A stretch of 64,000 nucleotides of DNA from Nitrosocosmicus sp013114705 (GCF_047711275.1 NZ_JBLNIG010000004.1:1-64000), one strand, 5' to 3'. Shown: positions 8,678 to 18,614, counted from the first letter of the stretch. The notes: generated by a model from the letters alone, not told the origin. Made by a program: numbers and translations.

Positions 8678-10096
8678 ATAGATTAGAATCAGAAGAAATA
8701 CCCTATGGTAGTAATAAATATGTACTTAATTAGTCTGCTCTAACCTATATTCCAGCCCAGGTCTTAACTTTTAGACCCGATTTCATTGAAGTGGTTATTT
8801 GTAATGATCAACGAGAGTTAATTGGCCTTGCTACCGCCACAGAACAAACCCTAATCAATTTAGTAATAATTTGTAGTTTTAAATATCCATTACTTGATGG
8901 ACCGAAAGATATTCTGTGCGAGCAGATATATCGCCATTAATTTTTTGCTACTATATCCGGAACTAAAAATACTTAGAAAGTTCTACCTTCTCATATGTAC
9001 AGACGAATTGATAACAGAATAAGATCGTCTTCTTTTTAATCCTTTTTTTGAAACGATTGGTTAGATAGGAAAAATCTTGCAATGTTTTACATACCGCCTT
9101 GATAAATTTCTATATGGCTTTAATATTTCCCTGATCAGTCTGATTACTACCTAAATCAATGCTAGGCAAGATGTCTGTTGTTATCTTTATAGAAACATTG
9201 GGCTAGTTTGCAGTCAAATATTAATCATGGTGAAATACGATTGTTAATACATGGTGTTTTTAAACTTGACAATGTAATAGCGTACACTCCCGTAGTATTT
9301 TCGTAAGGGTCTTGCATTTCTGGTTATTAGATCTACTCCTCCACTACCACCCAAGACACAAAGTTTTACAAGAATTTCTCACCATAACTATATGGGAGAC
9401 CTTAATTATGGTACAATTTAAATTAAGTAATTCCAATGCAATTATTGCAAGCATATTTTTAGGAACAAAATCATATTAGTTTATTAGAACATATTTTGCA
9501 ATAACTATTAGACACGAAACCGTGGGGATATTCCACTTTGTTTTAGTTCATATACCAAAGCTTTGACATAAACTCGACTTATTCGCGGCTTGTACTGTTG
9601 GGACTTAAAACGGTTCGTAAGTTAATAGACCAGTTTAGCCAAACTTGCATCCCACCTTATGTAATTTTATTGGTCAAACTGTGAACCCTGTCTCTTAAAA
9701 AGCGGTCGAAAAAAATAGTTGTGAGTCGCCGACGGCACTAATGACTATCGACTACGAAATCATGAAAAGAGTAACGGATCAGAGTGATTACCTAATATTT
9801 CAGAATCGTACTATCATTTGATATATCATAGATGTTCAGAGAATAGGTTTATGTTTTCTGACTTGAGTTTTGCATTATATTTTTAGGTACTTGTTAATAG
9901 ATCTATATGCTATTGTTTGAAATATTAAATGTTATGTAAAAGGATTAATGAAAGAGTTTGTTCAATTGAAGTTAAATTGGGGGTTTAAATATTACAAAAC
10001 CAATACAACTAATTCTTCTTTTATCTATTGATTCAAATTTCCATACAGGGCAAATATTGAAGTATATTTTTATTGGTTAAGAATACACAATATCCA
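8678..10096. other. Long gene-poor stretch with minus-strand coding debris
   Basis: No intact gene in 1.4 kb. On the minus strand, 8963-9202 is one frame of 80 codons with a single internal TAG and protein-like sequence (ITTDILPSIDLGSNQTDQG, then KAVCKTLQDFSYLTNRF). A second short frame, 9508-9621, contains QQYKPRISRVYVKALVYELK. Neither has a usable start. I do not recognise the families. Such frames can also arise by chance in AT-rich DNA. Confidence 0.35.
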
Positions 10097-10504
10097 ATGA
10101 ATAACCCGAATGTGAGTGAGACATTAAATAAATCTGCTGGTCAGGTGGCTCTTTTCTTGTATCGAGCACCTAAAGAAAATCATGATGCATTGGTAAAAGT
10201 AAACAGACATTCGCATGATTTTTTTATGAAACACGGCATACTAAAATTTGAAGTATACAATCTCAATACTCGAGAAGACATGATGGGATTCGTAAACTTG
10301 GCAAAAACCATTTCTGCGTCTGATAACGAGGATGTTTGGATGGAAATACAATACTATCGTGACGCTAACCATGTTCAGGAATTTATCAAGGCAATAGAGG
10401 GTGATAAAAGTGGAGATGAAATGTATAATGAGTTTATGAGACTTATTACTCCTGGATCTATTGTTACATTTGGAGATTTTGGTAAACTAGAAGAGATTTC
10501 CTAA
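10097..10504 (+). CDS. DUF1428-like small protein
   Basis: About 135 residues from the ATG at 10097. A TTG at 10073 would add 8 residues, but a TATA-like string at 10059-10068 lies about 30 bases before the ATG, which fits leaderless transcription. The protein has GQVALFLYRAPKENHDALVK, a mid-section HDFFMKHGILKFEVY and a C-terminal DVWMEIQYYRD. This matches DUF1428 and related dimeric ferredoxin-like (EthD/ABM-type) folds: a lone small cytoplasmic protein, function unknown. It stands alone, with long gene-poor DNA on both sides. Confidence 0.7.
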   Translation: MNNPNVSETLNKSAGQVALFLYRAPKENHDALVKVNRHSHDFFMKHGILKFEVYNLNTREDMMGFVNLAKTISASDNEDVWMEIQYYRDANHVQEFIKAIEGDKSGDEMYNEFMRLITPGSIVTFGDFGKLEEIS

Positions 10505-11170
10505 TTCCATCCAATTATCCAGAGACCTGTCCCTTGTTCGACAAACTTGCGTTTCAAATCTATTCTCCCGACAAACCATAGGATGAAGGACACGGGCTGA
10601 TTCAGAGCCTAAATTCGTTAAACACGGGCATTTAATTTCAAAATTGCACAAATCTAATTTTGTTTGGGTCTGAAGTAACTATTTATTGTAACAATTTTAG
10701 ATAAATGAATACTATAATCTTTTAGCAGATTAAAGTGTCATATTTAATAAATATTGACTTGATCTATCTCTCTCAGAGGCAGAGCATAAAAAAGATCAAA
10801 ATGATCGGTGGACATTCACAAAAATATGAATAGGGTCTACGAACAAGTTAGCTTTGACTTCCTCTAAGTTCTTGCCCCTAGGATAATGTCCGTTAATGTC
10901 AAAATGGAATTGTACACATATCGTAGTTTTAACTAGTATGATTACCTTATTTCGAAACTCTTGTTGGATTGATTCTTGTGTATATGCATCACTGGTTTAT
11001 GTTACAAACCCTTTTCAATTTTACATGATTTGATTTGTCACATATCATTTATTCAATATTCAGCAGGTCAGCTCATCTTAGTATACTGTATCCTACTAGG
11101 TAATAATCTATAATTTTGAATATACAGATTTTTCCTGTAGTATTATATACTGCAAAAATAATATAGGAAA
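10505..11170. other. Intergenic stretch with a startless minus-strand frame
   Basis: On the minus strand, 10796-10996 is open for 66 codons with convincing protein sequence (TTICVQFHFDINGHYPRG, then EVKANLFVDPIHIFVNV) but no ATG, GTG or TTG at its head. It is probably the 3' end of a lost gene. The rest shows nothing I can name. Confidence 0.4.
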
Positions 11171-11180
11171 ATATTATATA
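11171..11180 (+). promoter_or_regulatory. TATA-like box for the 11209 gene
   Basis: ATATTATATA is centred about 33 bases before the ATG at 11209, the usual place for a TATA box driving a leaderless or nearly leaderless archaeal transcript. Confidence 0.45.
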
Positions 11181-11208
11181 GTTGCTATTTGATGGTTATC
11201 TGAATGAA

Positions 11209-11430
11209 ATGAATTGCCATTATAATGATGCAATTCACTATATTTCTGAAAAAGGGTCTACCTCAAAATCAAATAGAAACTTTGTAAACAAAATAGTTTG
11301 CTTCATGAATGGCTGCTTGACCAGACCTATCGCTAGATGTGTCCTTTGCTCAAAGTATTCTTGTTATGCTCATTTACAATTGTGCCTACAGCTTCATTCT
11401 CATGAAATTGAAATTATAAACGGCGTATAG
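11209..11430 (+). CDS. Small Cys/His-rich putative zinc-binding protein
   Basis: 73 residues from the ATG at 11209. A TTG at 11182 would add nine residues but sits on the promoter. The C-terminal half carries CFMNGCLTRPIARCVLCSKY followed by CYAHLQLCLQLHSHE. Four to six Cys and three His are spaced like a small B-box or AN1-type zinc knuckle. No function is known. It may bind RNA or protein. The Cys/His spacing is the main reason to believe it is real. Confidence 0.6.
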   Translation: MNCHYNDAIHYISEKGSTSKSNRNFVNKIVCFMNGCLTRPIARCVLCSKYSCYAHLQLCLQLHSHEIEIINGV

Positions 11431-12174
11431 TCATCTTAAATATTGCATAATAGGTTCATAATTATTACTTTAAAGTTACTTGGTAATGGAAATTATTTGA
11501 AACCTGTGCACAATTAATGAATTATACGAATTGATTTAGTATTTAAAAGTCTAAAGTTTTGGCCCTAATTTCTATCAAACTGGTAAACTGTTTCTGTTTT
11601 GTGGATATGCACTACACCGAATGTCTAGAGGTATAATTCTTGTGAAGGATTCAAATAGGAAAATGATATCTATTCAATATCTTATTCATCAAAGACTGAA
11701 TTAGTCAAAGTTATTGACATACTTATCTAGCTTATCCACTCTCTTGTACAAGCAAGTAGCTATTTAAAAAAATGTGAAACAAGTAATAATCATTATTTAT
11801 CAAAAAATGATTTTAATACTTTAAGAATCGAAAGATTATGGGTATGTAAACTATGTTGACTCTAAGAGTCTATTCTAGGTGAAACATGTTGCTTATTTAT
11901 CCTGCTCAAATTATACCCAGAAGACTTGCAGACAAGGTCCTTTTACTTTTTTTGCCGTTTTTGTTTAGATTTTTACAATCTTTATTCTCGGGTTCTCTCT
12001 ATATCAAAAATAGTTCAAATAGACAAGACAGCTGAAAAACAGCCGTATCCAAAAGCAAATTATCATTTCTAAAAAGTAAACAAGTACAAAAGGATTTTCT
12101 AGTATCTATCTAGAAAGAATTCTTATGTATGACATCTTGACATTTCTTTTAACTTAGATGCTTATTTTGTCATT
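11431..12174. other. Intergenic stretch, only short palindromes seen
   Basis: No coding sequence recognised. A 13-base palindrome, GACTCT-A-AGAGTC, lies at 11858-11870, some 300 bases before the protease gene. It is too short to interpret. Confidence 0.45.
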
Positions 12175-13821
12175 GTGAGTAAAAAATATGGGATTTTTGC
12201 AAAGTTCACCCTGACTTTTTTCATATTAACAACAGGTTTTTTATCAACCATTTCTACACCGTCGTCTTATGCACAGAGCATAAACTTGCCAGACATCGCA
12301 TCGCTAGATTATAACACTCAAAGCAATAACAATATAGACGAATTATACGACATGATCCCAAACTTAAACAAAAAAGATCCGTTTGAACAAAGTTCAGATA
12401 TGTCTGTTGGTCCCAAAGATTCTCTTGAAAAAGATACCAAGTCGCCAGATTCTAAAGATGAAAATCATAACCAAGCTATAAATAGCAATTATCCATTCTA
12501 TTCTGGTGATATATTAGATAATAATATCAATCCCAGTTTGAAAAGTGAGAATTCCAAAGAGGATACGTCTCCTGGTATCCTTTCCTCTATTTTGGACAAA
12601 TTGCCTTATTCGGATGTGTTATCTGATTCCCACTCATCCACACCATCCTCCACTGGTTCTGAAGCGGAGATGGGTGAAGTAATTCCGGGGCAGTATATCG
12701 TGATTCTAAAAGGAGATTCTCTAAATTTACGTGAAATACTAACAGAGGTTTCAAAAAAAGTGAATATTGAGGGGACACAGATTTTGCATATTTACGAAGA
12801 CGTGCTAAATGGATTTTCTCTTAAAGTTCCAAATGAAAGGATAATAGATGCACTGCATCAAAGTCCATTTGTAGATCATATAGAAAAAGATAAGGTAGTT
12901 AAAGCGTTTGCCCAAACCCTACCGACCGGTATCAACAGAGTTGATGGGGATTTAAGTTCTACAAGGTCTGGTAATGGAGCCGGTTCTGTCAATGCTGATA
13001 TTGCAATTTTGGATAGTGGGATTCATACAAGCCATTCTGATCTCAATGTATATCATCAAAAAACATTTGTTTCTGGTACGTCTTCTGGAAATGATGATAA
13101 CGGTCATGGTACCCACGTTGCAGGGATAGCTGCTGCCAAAGATAATTCTATAGGAGTAGTAGGTATCGCTCCGGGAGCAAAGCTGTGGGCAATTAAGGTA
13201 TTGGATAGGAATGGTGCGGGAGCCTTATCTACCGTCATAAAAGGTATTGACTACATTAGACAATATGCAAGCCAAATAGAGGTCGCTAATCTTAGCCTTG
13301 GCTGTCAATGCAAATCTACTGCCTTTGATGCAGCCATTAACAATGCTGTCAAAGCTGGGATAACATTTGTAGTAGCGGCAGGAAATTCCGCAAAAGATGC
13401 TTCCACAAATTCACCTGCTAATAATCCCAATGTTATTGCTGTATCGGCAATAGGAGATAGTGATGGAAAATGTGGGGGTAAAGGCCCTGCCACTGGGTAC
13501 GGAAAAGATGATGCGCTGGCTAGTTTTAGTAATTACGGATCGGTTGTAGACATTGCTGCTCCTGGAACAAAAATTTATTCTACTTATAAAGGCAATTCAT
13601 ATGCCGCTATGAGTGGTACAAGCATGGCATCTCCACATGTGGCTGGTGCAGCTGCATTGTATGAGGCATCACACCCAGGTGCATCCCCATCTGAAGTACG
13701 GAATGCTTTATTAAATAGTGGATCCACGTCGTCAACAACATGTGATGGAAACGGACGTGGCTACTTTACAGGCGACAAGGATAGTAACAGAGAACGATTA
13801 CTATATGTTAGGAATTATTGA
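12175..13821 (+). CDS. Secreted subtilisin-like serine protease (S8) with I9 propeptide
   Basis: 548 residues from a GTG start. A signal peptide covers residues 1-34 (ending near SSYAQS). A low-complexity spacer extends to about 160. An inhibitor I9-type propeptide follows at about 165-245 (GQYIVILKGDS, NGFSLKVPNERI, VDHIEKDK). The peptidase domain has all three catalytic residues: Asp280 in AILDSGIH, His311 in GHGTHVAG and Ser483 in GTSMASPHVAG. The oxyanion Asn is in VVAAGNS. It should mature outside the cell by removal of the propeptide. The long acidic spacer before the propeptide is unusual. A T-rich tract follows the gene. Confidence 0.95.
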   Translation: MSKKYGIFAKFTLTFFILTTGFLSTISTPSSYAQSINLPDIASLDYNTQSNNNIDELYDMIPNLNKKDPFEQSSDMSVGPKDSLEKDTKSPDSKDENHNQAINSNYPFYSGDILDNNINPSLKSENSKEDTSPGILSSILDKLPYSDVLSDSHSSTPSSTGSEAEMGEVIPGQYIVILKGDSLNLREILTEVSKKVNIEGTQILHIYEDVLNGFSLKVPNERIIDALHQSPFVDHIEKDKVVKAFAQTLPTGINRVDGDLSSTRSGNGAGSVNADIAILDSGIHTSHSDLNVYHQKTFVSGTSSGNDDNGHGTHVAGIAAAKDNSIGVVGIAPGAKLWAIKVLDRNGAGALSTVIKGIDYIRQYASQIEVANLSLGCQCKSTAFDAAINNAVKAGITFVVAAGNSAKDASTNSPANNPNVIAVSAIGDSDGKCGGKGPATGYGKDDALASFSNYGSVVDIAAPGTKIYSTYKGNSYAAMSGTSMASPHVAGAAALYEASHPGASPSEVRNALLNSGSTSSTTCDGNGRGYFTGDKDSNRERLLYVRNY

Positions 13822-13924
13822 TTGCCAATTGGCAAGGAACAATTGACAAGGAAATATAATACGTACGTTGGTGATCCCAGAGGAGTATCTCTATTTCAGT
13901 GACTCTCCTCGACTCCTCTCTCTC

Positions 13925-13932
13925 TTTTTTTT
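13925..13932 (+). terminator. T-tract after the protease gene
   Basis: A run of eight T within a pyrimidine-rich stretch about 100 bases after the stop. Archaeal RNA polymerase terminates at such T-tracts. It lies just before the convergent zinc-finger gene. Confidence 0.4.
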
Positions 13933-13958
13933 CTCACTAGTCTCTCCTTTTCAAAATT

Positions 13959-14252
13959 TTATTCTATGAACAACTCATCTACAAAGCACCATTTCCAAGA
14001 CTCACCTGGCTCATAGGATTTGATTATTGGGTGCGCGGTACTCTTAAAATGCTTAGTTCCGTGTTTATTTTTAGAATTATCACAACAACCTACATGGCCA
14101 CATGTAAGACAAAGCCTTAAGTGAACCCAGTCAGAGCCTATCTTCTCACATTCTTCACAGCCTTTTGTATTTCCCTTTTTTTCTAAATCTACAACCCTTA
14201 GGTGCTCGCATGCAATATTCTGATCATCGTTCATGTTTTTATTAATATTCAC
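13959..14252 (-). CDS. UBP-type zinc-finger protein
   Basis: 97 residues. It holds a single UBP-type zinc finger: CEHLRVV near residue 15, GCEECEKIGSDWVHLRLCLTC, GHVGCCDNSKNKHGTKHF and STAHPI. This Cys/His series is diagnostic of the ZnF-UBP fold, which in eukaryotes binds the C-terminal Gly-Gly of free ubiquitin. In archaea and bacteria the ligand is unknown. No other domain is attached. It is convergent with the protease gene. Confidence 0.88.
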   Translation of the reverse strand: MNINKNMNDDQNIACEHLRVVDLEKKGNTKGCEECEKIGSDWVHLRLCLTCGHVGCCDNSKNKHGTKHFKSTAHPIIKSYEPGESWKWCFVDELFIE

Positions 14253-14295
14253 ACATAATATCTAGAGAACCTCGTAATTAAATTGGACAGTAAAA

Positions 14296-14424
14296 ATGTC
14301 GGCTTTGATAACCGGAAACATAATCGACTTTCTTGAGATTGAATTCATAAAATCGATTTTTAGTGAACTAGGATTCAGAAAAAAGTTGATTGGTATTGAA
14401 GCAAGACCTGAATTACTTGATTAG
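14296..14424 (+). CDS. Possible 42-residue small protein
   Basis: ATG at 14296 to TAG at 14422. The sequence looks coding (MSALITGNIIDFLEIEFIKS, then FRKKLIGIEARPELLD) but is too short to assign. It overlaps the 3' end of the minus-strand remnant that follows, so only one of the two is likely to be real. Confidence 0.25.
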   Translation: MSALITGNIIDFLEIEFIKSIFSELGFRKKLIGIEARPELLD

Positions 14425-14785
14425 TATGCTCGTACCATATGCTGAATATACCGCCATGGTTCAAGCCCTTTAAATAATCGAGATGTAATCTGCCCTCGCT
14501 GTTTATGACTTCATCATTACTATGAAATATCTTTTACGGATACGTCACCACAGTAGAGAAATGCTTAATCGGCGATTCTGGTTAGGGCGCGTATACGATC
14601 CTTCAAAAGGCTACTTGTACCACCAATTCTCTAACTTGATCCTTTCTCAAATTGTCTATGTGGGTGAGTAACAGAGTGTCACAACTAGTAGTCAAAAGGA
14701 AAGGTCGATTTGTTCTATCCTTATCATCATCATCATTATTTAGCATCTGATCACTCAGTATTGTCATTATTTTTGAATATTCCAA
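14375..14785 (-). pseudogene. One-frame coding remnant with three stops
   Basis: From the ATG at 14785 one minus-strand frame can be followed for 137 codons, broken only by TGA, TAA and TAA. The first 60 residues include LLTTSCDTLLLTHIDNLR and DQVRELVVQVAF. After the stops come KHFSTVVTYP and DEVINSEGRLHLDYLKGLNH. All segments look protein-like and stay in the same frame, which suggests decay by point mutation. Family not recognised. Confidence 0.4.
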
Positions 14786-15471
14786 AGTTTCCTACTGTGG
14801 ACTCCTTAAAATGCAGTCAAGGCTATCAATAGTAATCTTCAATCTTTCGGGTTTTTATTGTGTTACTATATCAAGAGACCAATTTATTTGATTTGTTTTC
14901 TAGATAAATAATTGAGTGAAATACTGTTGACTTGGGAATTTACTGATATGTTGGTGTTTGGATTAGTATTAAATACTATTCTGAATAGAAAATAGTACCA
15001 TATTAGGTCAATCAGGTAGAAAAACCTATGATGTGTGTTTACCTAGAAATGAGGTAATAAGCCACTACTGCCAACTTGCGGCTTTCTTTTCCTACCTCAT
15101 TTCTAGTTTTTAGTAAATAGCATTTTTTCCTTTCGCTTTCCTACCCTTCACCTTAATCGTTTTTTATTCTGTTAAATAGTAAATTAGAAATCTCCTAATT
15201 TTATTGCTTTTTTGTACCTATAGGAATCAGGCCAACTGATCGAGCTATGAGCAATCATTGATTTATTGAACATGATCTTCTTGTTAGCATTTTGTAATTT
15301 TGTTACTCACCTAATCATGATTTCTTGCCAAGAATAGAGAATTATCACAAATTCAAATATTTGTAATCATAACCACTACACTCAAAAAAATTTAGTCAAG
15401 TATAGGAAATGGTTCTAAAAAAATTAATGAAAAAAGATTTACTTTTGAGAATTCTAGCTTCTGAATCTACT
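14786..15471. other. Intergenic stretch with a 14-bp perfect stem
   Basis: No coding sequence seen. The prominent structure is the hairpin at 15043-15106, listed separately. Confidence 0.45.
15043..15106. other. Long hairpin with perfect 14-bp outer stem
   Basis: CTAGAAATGAGGTA (15043-15056) pairs exactly with TACCTCATTTCTAG (15093-15106). Within the loop, AAGCC (15059-15063) pairs with GGCTT (15080-15084). A T-rich tract follows. It sits far from any gene start or stop. It may be a structured RNA, a rho-independent-like terminator or a miniature inverted-repeat element. Confidence 0.6.
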
Positions 15472-15840
15472 TTACTCTCGCTTTACTAGAATAAAGTGAG
15501 GAATATTTGAGATTGTGGCCGGATATGAAGTTTTATATTCCCATCCTTCGGAAAGTAATTTCCTTGTTTCTTGAACATCTGTGACGGCTGCAATATCTAC
15601 TATCCTTTTTCTGTGAAATGTTGGTTTTCCAATTACTTGAGTATTGGACTTGTGTTTATGTTCATTCCCATCTTCATCGATTGGTTTCCAGATTGTTTTT
15701 CCAGATGTTGGATCTTGTCCTATATTTTGGAAAGTTATTAGTTGTTGGGGGAAACCTGCACTACTGCATATGGTGCATTCTCGCATCTTTTTTTGATAAA
15801 GCGGGTTTGATGCTTCCGCTTGATTTATTGTGTGAGACAT
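15472..15840 (-). CDS. Hypothetical protein with CxxC motif
   Basis: 122 residues if translation starts at the ATG complementary to 15838-15840 (MSHTINQAEASNPLYQKK). An upstream ATG at 15933 would add 31 residues that look unlike the rest. A Cys pair (ECTICSSAGFPQQLITF) is followed by GKTIWKPIDEDGNEHKHK, a basic middle (PTFHRKRIVD) and a C-terminal SEGWEYKTSYPATIS. The TICSSAG and GxTIWKPxDExGxEHxHK motifs suggest a small zinc-binding domain. No function is known. Confidence 0.7.
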   Translation of the reverse strand: MSHTINQAEASNPLYQKKMRECTICSSAGFPQQLITFQNIGQDPTSGKTIWKPIDEDGNEHKHKSNTQVIGKPTFHRKRIVDIAAVTDVQETRKLLSEGWEYKTSYPATISNIPHFILVKRE

Positions 15841-16178
15841 TTTTGGTATAATTTGATCACGCTCTAAACTTATAAATTTATGAATTTTGTCAAAAAGCGA
15901 GCACATAAGGGTATAAAAAAAATTGCATAACAAAAAAGTATACTGACTATTTATTTATAGTCGATATTGTGTAAACTATTTTTATTTGGCTCATTAAATT
16001 TACAAAAAAATAATTTCAATCTCAAAAAGCCGTATAATCTTCATACTAGAGTTCTAAAAAAAAGAACTTTATTTTTTTGCTGAACAATATTGATTTATTG
16101 TGATTTATTAGTTGCGATTCTAATGTAACAGCTCAATCTTTTGATTTGGAACATATTTTTATATTTTGCATTTGATAT

Positions 16179-16992
16179 ATGACCAATGTGGATGTCGAAT
16201 CAGACGCGAGAAAGATTTCTTACAATGACTCGATAATCTCACAATTCACTAAGCAGGCAGTTCCTTTTGTACAGATGTCTCAGCATTCTAATCAATATGG
16301 ATTAAACCTTATGTTGAAACTAAGTGGCCCAAAACACGATGACACAGTTTTGGATGTGACACGTGGTCCTGGATTAGTTTCTTGCGAATTTGCCAAAATT
16401 GTTGGCCATGTTGCTGGTATTGATTTGCCACCTGCAATGATTGAACAGGCAAAACGACTTCAAAAAGAAAAAGATCTTCGGAATATTGATTGGAGAATAG
16501 GCGATGTTTATGATTTACCTTTCGAAGATAATTCCTTTTCATTGGTTTTGACGCGTTATAGCTTGCATCATATGATCAATCCTAAAGCAGTAATAAAAGA
16601 AATGAGCCGAGTATGCAAACCTGAAGGCAGAATCTTGATAGTCGATGTTACTCCTCCTGAAGACAAAAAGAAAGCCTATAACCACGCCGAGAAATTACGC
16701 GATCCTTCCCACACTGAAGCATTGACGCTTATTGAACTACAAGATATGGTCGAGACTATTGGGTTATGCAACATAAGGATTGAAAGTCAAGACCTTGAGA
16801 TGAACCTCGAATCAATACTCACTTCTTCATTCTCAAATCCTGAAGACAAGGACAAAATTAATCTTCTTTTCAAAAAAAGACATTTCCGAAGATAATTTGG
16901 GAATGAAAAGTTATCTCAAGGATAACAAAATACTTTTTTTCTTTCCTGTGTCTTTAATTGTTGCTTCCAAGCCAAAGCAGAGAATTTGTTAA
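16179..16992 (+). CDS. Class I SAM-dependent methyltransferase, frameshifted near its 3' end
   Basis: The uninterrupted frame gives 238 residues ending at 16895. A Methyltransf_11-type domain is clear: DVTRGPGLVSCEFA (motif I), AGIDLPPAMIEQA, IGDVYDLPFEDNSFSLVLTR and HHMINPKAVIKEMSRVCKPEG. At a run of seven A (16872-16878) the protein changes to KRHFRR-stop. If one A is removed, the frame continues through DISEDNLGMKSYLKDNK and PVSLIVASKPKQRIC to a TAA at 16990, giving about 271 residues. The extra A may be a sequencing error, a slippage site or decay. The substrate is not evident. In motif I, an Arg takes the place usually held by Cys or Gly. Confidence 0.82.
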
Positions 16993-17261
16993 GTTTCTTT
17001 CAGCCTTATCAAATTTATTTTTTCTTAATATTGAAAGTAAGATAGAAAGTGGCATGTGATTCTAAATATAATCATTTAGCTCAAAAGACCTGTATTAGCA
17101 ATTTTCCATTTATTTAAAAGCATATCGCATTTTATTTGGATTAACTATTGCATCATGATATCTGATTAGTGATACATAGTGTATCGGACATATATTTATA
17201 ATCGGGGACTAAAAATTTTTGAACGATAACCGTATTACTGATATCATCTATACTAATAATT

Positions 17262-17582
17262 ATGCTCGTTAAAATAGAATCTATAGATAAACCTGGACTT
17301 AAGGTAAAAGCTACATTGCTTGATATCGATGAACTAGGTTCAGTTGTTCCAGTTAAAGCACTAAGTCTGAATATTTTGCCTGGAGATGATTCGATTGTTG
17401 ACCTGCTCAAAGCCTCCTCACATGCTATTATTTTTACCGAAGCCAGTAGCAACGAAGATCATCCGACCGTTATTTCCGCAATAAACCTTACTGATGATGA
17501 ATTAAATGATGAGAAGGAAAAAATGATTAGAGCAGCAACTGCAGCAGATACAGCAGCTAACCATTTAAACAAAGAAAACTAA
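17262..17582 (+). CDS. Small acidic hypothetical protein
   Basis: 106 residues: LVKIESIDKPGLKVKATLL, then VVPVKALSLNILPGDDSI, VDLLKASSHAIIFTEA and a helical Ala/Lys/Asp-rich tail (KEKMIRAATAADTAAN). Likely cytoplasmic. No family is recognised. It is transcribed away from the methyltransferase and converges with the next gene. Confidence 0.65.
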   Translation: MLVKIESIDKPGLKVKATLLDIDELGSVVPVKALSLNILPGDDSIVDLLKASSHAIIFTEASSNEDHPTVISAINLTDDELNDEKEKMIRAATAADTAANHLNKEN

Positions 17583-17613
17583 TAGAATGATTACCAAAAA
17601 CCTCGTTTTATAA

Positions 17614-17943
17614 TCATGTGAGATTTGAAGATTTTGATTTGTTCCAAAGAGATTTTTTATCCTTAATTCGATTCCAACCTTCCTCTTCAGATTCTATAGC
17701 CTGAATTTTAATATCACTAAAATACCTGTCCAATACTGCTTCACGCTCCATTGCCAATGGTGGGGAACAGTGGTCTTCTTCTATCCAAACTGCATTGTCA
17801 TCATTTTCCAATTTTGCATTTTCTAAACTATATTGCAAGGATTTTCCAAAAGGTATTAAGGTATGAATCATGCCATGGTCCATATCATAACGGAGCTCAT
17901 AAATATTCTCTTTAGGTTTAGCTCTAACTTCATAATAGGTCAT
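17614..17943 (-). CDS. Hypothetical protein
   Basis: 109 residues from the ATG complementary to 17941-17943 (MTYYEVRAKPKENIYELRYD). A CTTTTAT-type promoter about 30 bases upstream supports this over the earlier ATG at 18006. The protein is acidic, with HTLIPFGKSLQYSLENA, AVWIEEDHCSPPLAMERE and VLDRYFSDIKIQAIE. Domain not recognised. The motif EEDHCSPPLA..R is distinctive and could serve as a search seed. Confidence 0.65.
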   Translation of the reverse strand: MTYYEVRAKPKENIYELRYDMDHGMIHTLIPFGKSLQYSLENAKLENDDNAVWIEEDHCSPPLAMEREAVLDRYFSDIKIQAIESEEEGWNRIKDKKSLWNKSKSSNLT

Positions 17944-18068
17944 GCTATAATTAAGCAAGCATCGGATAAAAGTGCTGTTAATTCCCTTGTCTGTATTCCT
18001 ATCCATCTGTGGAAAAATTTATTGATGAATATTTCTGTCGGCTCTTAGGGGGTTTTAACACGTTTGGT

Positions 18069-18614
18069 TCATGCAAACATATCAGTTTTCTTTAACATTA
18101 TATTTGCAGTTACTAGATAGGTAATCCATGCAAGTATGGTTGTAGAAATGGAGAGTTGAGAGGAAGTCAAATCTATATATGCAAGCAAAAAATATGTTGA
18201 AATGAATTTGATTGTCAAATAGCTAATTTCGGATAAACCAAGTGTAGCAAGGAGCTTTAATACCAATGTTTTCAATTCAGATTTGTTTGATGGTGCCAAA
18301 TCTCCTTGTTTTGGTTTTAGTAGCAATCTTTTGTTATCTGAGTACAACAAAAATAACAAGAAGGAATTAAAAATAGAGAAATCTGCAACTAGGGAAGTTA
18401 AAGAAATTAAGAAATTGTTTGTATGAAAAATAGATGAAGCCGCCATTACAATTACAATGTCACATAATGCTGTAATAATTGCTGAAATAATGATATTTTT
18501 GTTAAAGTCAATAATATTTCTGTAATTATGATAAAAGTTTGTGATGAGCCACTTTGTTCTCATCAAACTAATGTTATCAACAGGATATTTAAAAATACCA
18601 TCGTTTGCTATCAT
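18069..18614 (-). CDS. Four-helix membrane protein of unknown function
   Basis: 181 residues with about four transmembrane helices (roughly 43-62, 70-92, 117-139 and 148-170). A soluble N-terminus has NISLMRTKWLITNFYHNYRN, and there is a charged middle loop (KPKQGDLAPSNKSELK). The general plan recalls small archaeal integral membrane proteins without a known role. There is no transporter signature. Confidence 0.65.
   Translation of the reverse strand: MIANDGIFKYPVDNISLMRTKWLITNFYHNYRNIIDFNKNIIISAIITALCDIVIVMAASSIFHTNNFLISLTSLVADFSIFNSFLLFLLYSDNKRLLLKPKQGDLAPSNKSELKTLVLKLLATLGLSEISYLTIKFISTYFLLAYIDLTSSQLSISTTILAWITYLVTANIMLKKTDMFA

Noticed and set aside
8760..8860. Minus-strand frame with KSGLKVKTWAGI
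   Set aside because: Interrupted by a stop, short and without start. Too weak to separate from chance.
11858..11870. GACTCT-A-AGAGTC palindrome
   Set aside because: Short, and 300 bases from the nearest gene. No second copy seen.
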